This document shows positions 8,112 to 10,551 of a stretch of DNA of 10,551 nucleotides, in pieces. Source of the stretch: Cryomorphaceae bacterium (GTDB taxonomy: Bacteria > Bacteroidota > Bacteroidia > Flavobacteriales > Schleiferiaceae); the NCBI GenBank assembly GCA_003455605.1, contig DMQR01000152.1, forward strand, positions 1-10,551. The letters run 5' to 3'. Under the pieces are notes generated by a model, which searched no databases, was not told the DNA's origin, and saw only the letters and a program-made list of their open reading frames with translations. Numbering within the stretch: position 1 is the stretch's first letter; each line of letters begins with the position of its first letter. Both the position numbers and the translations under genes were made by a program.

Positions 8112-9352
8112 CGGATGCTAATTCGTGCGGTTTGCGGCCCCTGTGGCGTAGTTTTCCAAAGCAGATAAATACCCGGCGCTACATAGGGTAAGGTGGCCTG
8201 CAAGTCCTTCGACTTCCATAGCAATTGGCCTCCAGGGTTATAAAGCTGCAATTCGTAACCCTCAGGATTATCGAGGGTATAGCCAGGAGTCATAGGGTTA
8301 GGTAGGGACCAATTCTTTTCTGTGCTCACCACACCCAAATGCTGACCTTCGAGATCAAAATCTGCAATCACGGGCAGATGGTCGCTAAGGGTGTAAAGTG
8401 CACTTAGGGTGCTGCTGCCCACGCTATAATTGGTCCCAGAATTGACAGCATTATTAAAATGATTGCCGTCATTTCCCACTACGATATAGGTATTCGGTGA
8501 ATAGGTCATCTGCGCGTCGCCTTCTGTTATGGATTCCGAGCAAAGAATCATATCAAAACGATCGTCGAGTCCGCCGCCTGAATGACAGTTGCCCGACGTT
8601 CGCGTACTCTGCGTATGCAAGGAGGCATAGGAACTATTGTTATGCCAATTCCCGATAGACGTCGCAGGATCTTCGAAACGGAAGGTGTTTCCCGCGACCA
8701 GATTCTGGAATCCATCTTCATTGCTGTTGTAGGTGTTCAAATCACCCATCAATAAGATGTTATCGTACCAATGGCTGTCCACCCAATCGATAATGGCCTC
8801 AGTCTCTCGCTCACGTTGCGACTGGTCTGAAGCAGTATTACCTGCCTTAAAGTGCGCGGCTATGACGACAAAGGTAGCCGTATCCGAATTTCCTTGGAGG
8901 AGCGAGTCCTTATAGTAGAACCTCACCACATCAATCAATCTGACCAAATTACTGTTGTTCACATCCTTGGTAATGGTCCAGTGGTTAGTGATGCCAAAGA
9001 CATCGGTGCGATAGGCAATGCCATTTACCAAAGAGGAGAATCCATTGTGGGTGTGCTGGGCCATAGACCAATGCGTCGTGCTGCCCGTATTGAAGCTGTT
9101 GTTGAGCAAGTAGGTCAGGTTGTTAGGGTTACTGCCTATTTCATTGAGCACAACTAAATCCGGTCCAATGGCTTGGATGATGGTTTCGAGTGCCGATTCT
9201 TTATTGGAGGAGTTATTATTAGAGCCTGTGCAGGACGAAGTTGTATTGCGGTAGTTCAATATGTTGTATGTCATGAGTCGAACCGTACGGTCTTGGGCCG
9301 CGATAGTCTGGCCTAAAAGGCCGAATATCAAGAGTATAAGTTGGTTCTTCAT
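8108..9352 (-). CDS. Secreted endonuclease/exonuclease/phosphatase (EEP, DNase I-like fold) family hydrolase with T9SS-like tail
   Basis: Predicted metal-dependent phosphodiesterase or nuclease acting outside the cell. Residues 1-19 are a signal peptide (MKNQ, hydrophobic core, AA before Gln20). The EEP motifs are all present and in order: MTYNILNYR (Asn30), VVLNEIGS (metal ligand Glu71), IAAHFKAG (catalytic-type His167), LMGDLNTY (Asp204, Asn206), LDDRFDMIL (Asp267) and LSDHLPVIADF (Asp324-His325). An active enzyme is therefore expected. An Asn/Ser-rich insert with Cys41 lies at 37-52; other cysteines are 256 and 271. Residues about 347-414 resemble a T9SS sorting domain (LPNPMTPG, YELQLYNPGGQLLW, APGIYLLW) but with a divergent start. 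It is the first gene of the operon, preceded by an A-rich leader with no Shine-Dalgarno, as usual in Bacteroidota. EEP members include DNases, RNases and sphingomyelinases; the neighbouring OB-fold protein favours a nuclease, but the substrate is not proven. Confidence 0.95.
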   Translation of the reverse strand: MKNQLILLIFGLLGQTIAAQDRTVRLMTYNILNYRNTTSSCTGSNNNSSNKESALETIIQAIGPDLVVLNEIGSNPNNLTYLLNNSFNTGSTTHWSMAQHTHNGFSSLVNGIAYRTDVFGITNHWTITKDVNNSNLVRLIDVVRFYYKDSLLQGNSDTATFVVIAAHFKAGNTASDQSQRERETEAIIDWVDSHWYDNILLMGDLNTYNSNEDGFQNLVAGNTFRFEDPATSIGNWHNNSSYASLHTQSTRTSGNCHSGGGLDDRFDMILCSESITEGDAQMTYSPNTYIVVGNDGNHFNNAVNSGTNYSVGSSTLSALYTLSDHLPVIADFDLEGQHLGVVSTEKNWSLPNPMTPGYTLDNPEGYELQLYNPGGQLLWKSKDLQATLPYVAPGIYLLWKTTPQGPQTARISIR

Positions 9353-9379
9353 TTTTGCTAACAGGAAGGTTAAAGTAAT

Positions 9380-9407
9380 AAAAAAAGCCCGGAGAAATCC
9401 GGGCTTT
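9380..9407 (-). terminator. Intrinsic terminator of the ftsZ-yqeY transcript
   Basis: On the minus strand a 10-bp perfect stem (AAAGCCCGGA pairing with TCCGGGCTTT, plus-strand arms 9384-9393 and 9398-9407) closes a 4-base loop and runs into seven consecutive T. It lies 23 bases beyond the yqeY stop and about 28 bases before the hydrolase start. It therefore separates the housekeeping transcript from the secreted-hydrolase operon. The A-run precedes the stem on the plus strand, so it acts on minus-strand transcripts only. The rest of the 77-base gap shows no convincing promoter. Confidence 0.9.
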
Positions 9408-9429
9408 GTAAGATTAAGATAATGCCAAT

Positions 9430-9876
9430 TTAGCTCAGTAGTTCTCTGACTATTCCGCTGATGACTTTTCCGTCGGCACGACCGGCCATTGCGCCAGTAG
9501 CTTGACCCATAACTTTACCCATATCTGACATTGAACTTGCGCCGGTCGCAGCGATGATTTCCGTCACTTTAGCACGAATCTCATCCTGACTCATCATAGC
9601 TGGCAAATAGCGTTCTATTACTTCCATTTGCGCTTCTTCCGGTTCGGCCAAATCCAATCTATTCTGCTCGCGGAAGATAGTAGCGCTTTCGACGCGCTGC
9701 TTGCGCAATTTCGTCAAGAGTCTAAGCTCGTCTACGTCCGTCATCTCCTTGGCGCCAGCCGCAGTTTTCTCGTTGAGAATTGCAGTCTTGATAGCACGCA
9801 AAGCCTCAAGGGCTACTTTATCTTTTGCTTTCATGGCCTCTTTAAGGTCAGCCATAATGATTGCTTCTAAAGCCAT
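9430..9876 (-). CDS. yqeY: GatB/YqeY domain-containing protein
   Basis: Small soluble cytoplasmic protein of 148 residues, the usual full length of the family. It matches the stand-alone YqeY family, which is related to the tail domain of GatB, the amidotransferase subunit for misacylated tRNA; its own function is not settled. Family signatures include the N-terminal helix IMADLKEAMKAKDK, the central RKQRVESATIFREQNRLDLA, the EVIERYLPAMMSQDEI segment, and the C-terminal MGKVMGQATGAMAGRADGK with its conserved Gly/Ala pattern. The start chosen gives the normal N-terminus; an internal Met8 is a less likely alternative. It begins one base after the ftsZ stop (TGATATG), and ftsZ followed by yqeY is a recurrent order in Bacteroidota, so it is probably co-transcribed with the division cluster. 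The terminator just downstream ends that unit. Confidence 0.95.
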   Translation of the reverse strand: MALEAIIMADLKEAMKAKDKVALEALRAIKTAILNEKTAAGAKEMTDVDELRLLTKLRKQRVESATIFREQNRLDLAEPEEAQMEVIERYLPAMMSQDEIRAKVTEIIAATGASSMSDMGKVMGQATGAMAGRADGKVISGIVRELLS

Positions 9877-9877
9877 A

Positions 9878-10551
9878 TCAATCTACGTTGTCGTGTAAGA
9901 ATGAATTATTGGTTCTAATGTTTCCTTCAGAGTCTACTCCAAGATTAGAAGGCTTTTCAACGCTCTTTTGTTCAAGGTCAACGTCTAATCCTTGACGCTT
10001 GTATGCAGGAGTGCGCTCTACTTCGGTTAGGTTTTCTTTGAATCTGTAGCCAAACTTTTGCAATCTGTTCATGCGCTCTTGAATCTTGCTAGGAAATTCT
10101 TGAGCAGCGCGCTTGGGTAATTGGGAAATAGGCTGGTCCATGGTTTGTTCCACAGAAGATTCCGCATCTTCTTCCAATTCTTCCACCGCTTCTGTGGCTT
10201 TGATCTCAAATTTCAAATCCGGATCCTCCTCCAGGGTGCTTACCTCTGCGGCATCCACAGTAGTCTCTGGTTGCATGTCGAACTCAGTCGAAGGAAGGGG
10301 GAAACTACTTTCCACAACTTCTGGATCAGCCTTGGCTTTGAGTTCGGGCATGTCGCTCAGGCTCATCTCAAAAGGGTCGTAGTCCCTTTCTTCTGGCGCC
10401 TCTTTATCCTTCACCCTTGGTGTATCTACTTCTTCGATTTCCAATGAGAACCCATCACCCTCAACATCATCTAAACTAAAGGTGGTTTCTTCATCCTCAA
10501 TAGGAGCATCCATAGCTTCAGGCATGGCGGGTGCTACTTGCGCCTCCACCT
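9878..10551 (-). CDS. ftsZ: Cell division protein FtsZ, C-terminal linker and tail only (5' end outside window)
   Basis: FtsZ is the tubulin-like GTPase that forms the division ring. Only the last 224 or so residues are here; the GTPase core is off the right edge, and the frame is open to base 10551. The visible part is a long, strongly acidic, low-complexity linker (many Glu, Asp, Pro, Ser) that should be disordered. After it come a Bacteroidota-type conserved segment (KIQERMNRLQKFGYRFKENL, then ERTPAYKRQGLDVDLE) and the terminal peptide NSFLHDNVD. That tail is the recognisable part, corresponding in position to the conserved C-terminal peptide that binds FtsA and other partners in other bacteria. 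The identification rests on this tail and on the yqeY gene one base downstream. The apparent GTG near the edge is internal to the gene and is not a start. Confidence 0.9.
   Translation of the reverse strand, partial: VEAQVAPAMPEAMDAPIEDEETTFSLDDVEGDGFSLEIEEVDTPRVKDKEAPEERDYDPFEMSLSDMPELKAKADPEVVESSFPLPSTEFDMQPETTVDAAEVSTLEEDPDLKFEIKATEAVEELEEDAESSVEQTMDQPISQLPKRAAQEFPSKIQERMNRLQKFGYRFKENLTEVERTPAYKRQGLDVDLEQKSVEKPSNLGVDSEGNIRTNNSFLHDNVD

Noticed and set aside
8852..9157. 101-codon plus-strand open frame opposite the EEP hydrolase
   Set aside because: The opposite strand encodes the EEP catalytic motifs over the same bases.
9353..9383. Possible Bacteroidota promoter (TAnnTTTG-like TACTTTAA) before the hydrolase gene
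   Set aside because: The match misses the last two consensus bases, there is no TTG at the right distance upstream, and it abuts the terminator T-run.
10113..10447. Two overlapping plus-strand open frames opposite the ftsZ linker
   Set aside because: They arise from the biased acidic linker codons on the other strand and show no protein features.

Overview
The window looks like a chromosomal segment from a member of the Bacteroidota, most likely Flavobacteriia. The evidence is the type IX secretion (T9SS) C-terminal domains, a TonB-dependent receptor with an N-terminal carboxypeptidase-regulatory-like domain, A-rich leaders in place of Shine-Dalgarno sites, and an FtsZ tail ending in NSFLHDNVD followed directly by a GatB/YqeY protein. 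Every gene I can support is on the minus strand, so transcription runs from high to low coordinates. No tRNA, rRNA, CRISPR array, insertion sequence or attachment site was seen. No stretch of 300 bases lacks a gene; the only intergenic gap is 77 bases.

Right end (about 9380-10551): the housekeeping part. The C-terminal linker and tail of ftsZ (5' end outside the window) is followed after one base by yqeY, and then by a clear intrinsic terminator. This is the end of the division cluster.

Rest of the window (1-9352): a five-gene run in which every junction overlaps (4, 4, 1 and about 14 bases). In transcription order it encodes: (i) a secreted endonuclease/exonuclease/phosphatase (EEP) family hydrolase with intact catalytic motifs and a T9SS-like tail; (ii) a 707-residue secreted protein with calcium-loop motifs, a fibronectin-III-like segment and a C-terminal beta domain; (iii) a 736-residue secreted protein built from duplicated OB-fold-like pairs around an Ig-like module, with a T9SS type A sorting domain; (iv) a 462-residue lipoprotein with two Ig/FN3-like domains and a Rossmann-like C-terminal domain; (v) a TonB-dependent outer-membrane receptor truncated by the window edge.

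Interpretation (inference): the five genes look like one cell-surface module in which an exported phosphodiesterase or nuclease, carried or assisted by non-catalytic surface proteins, cuts an extracellular substrate and a TonB receptor imports the product. The most striking point is that the OB-fold part and the catalytic EEP part, which share one chain in ExeM/NucH-type extracellular nucleases, appear here as separate genes of one operon, with the OB part duplicated. The substrate (DNA, RNA, phospholipid or another phosphodiester) cannot be read from the sequence.
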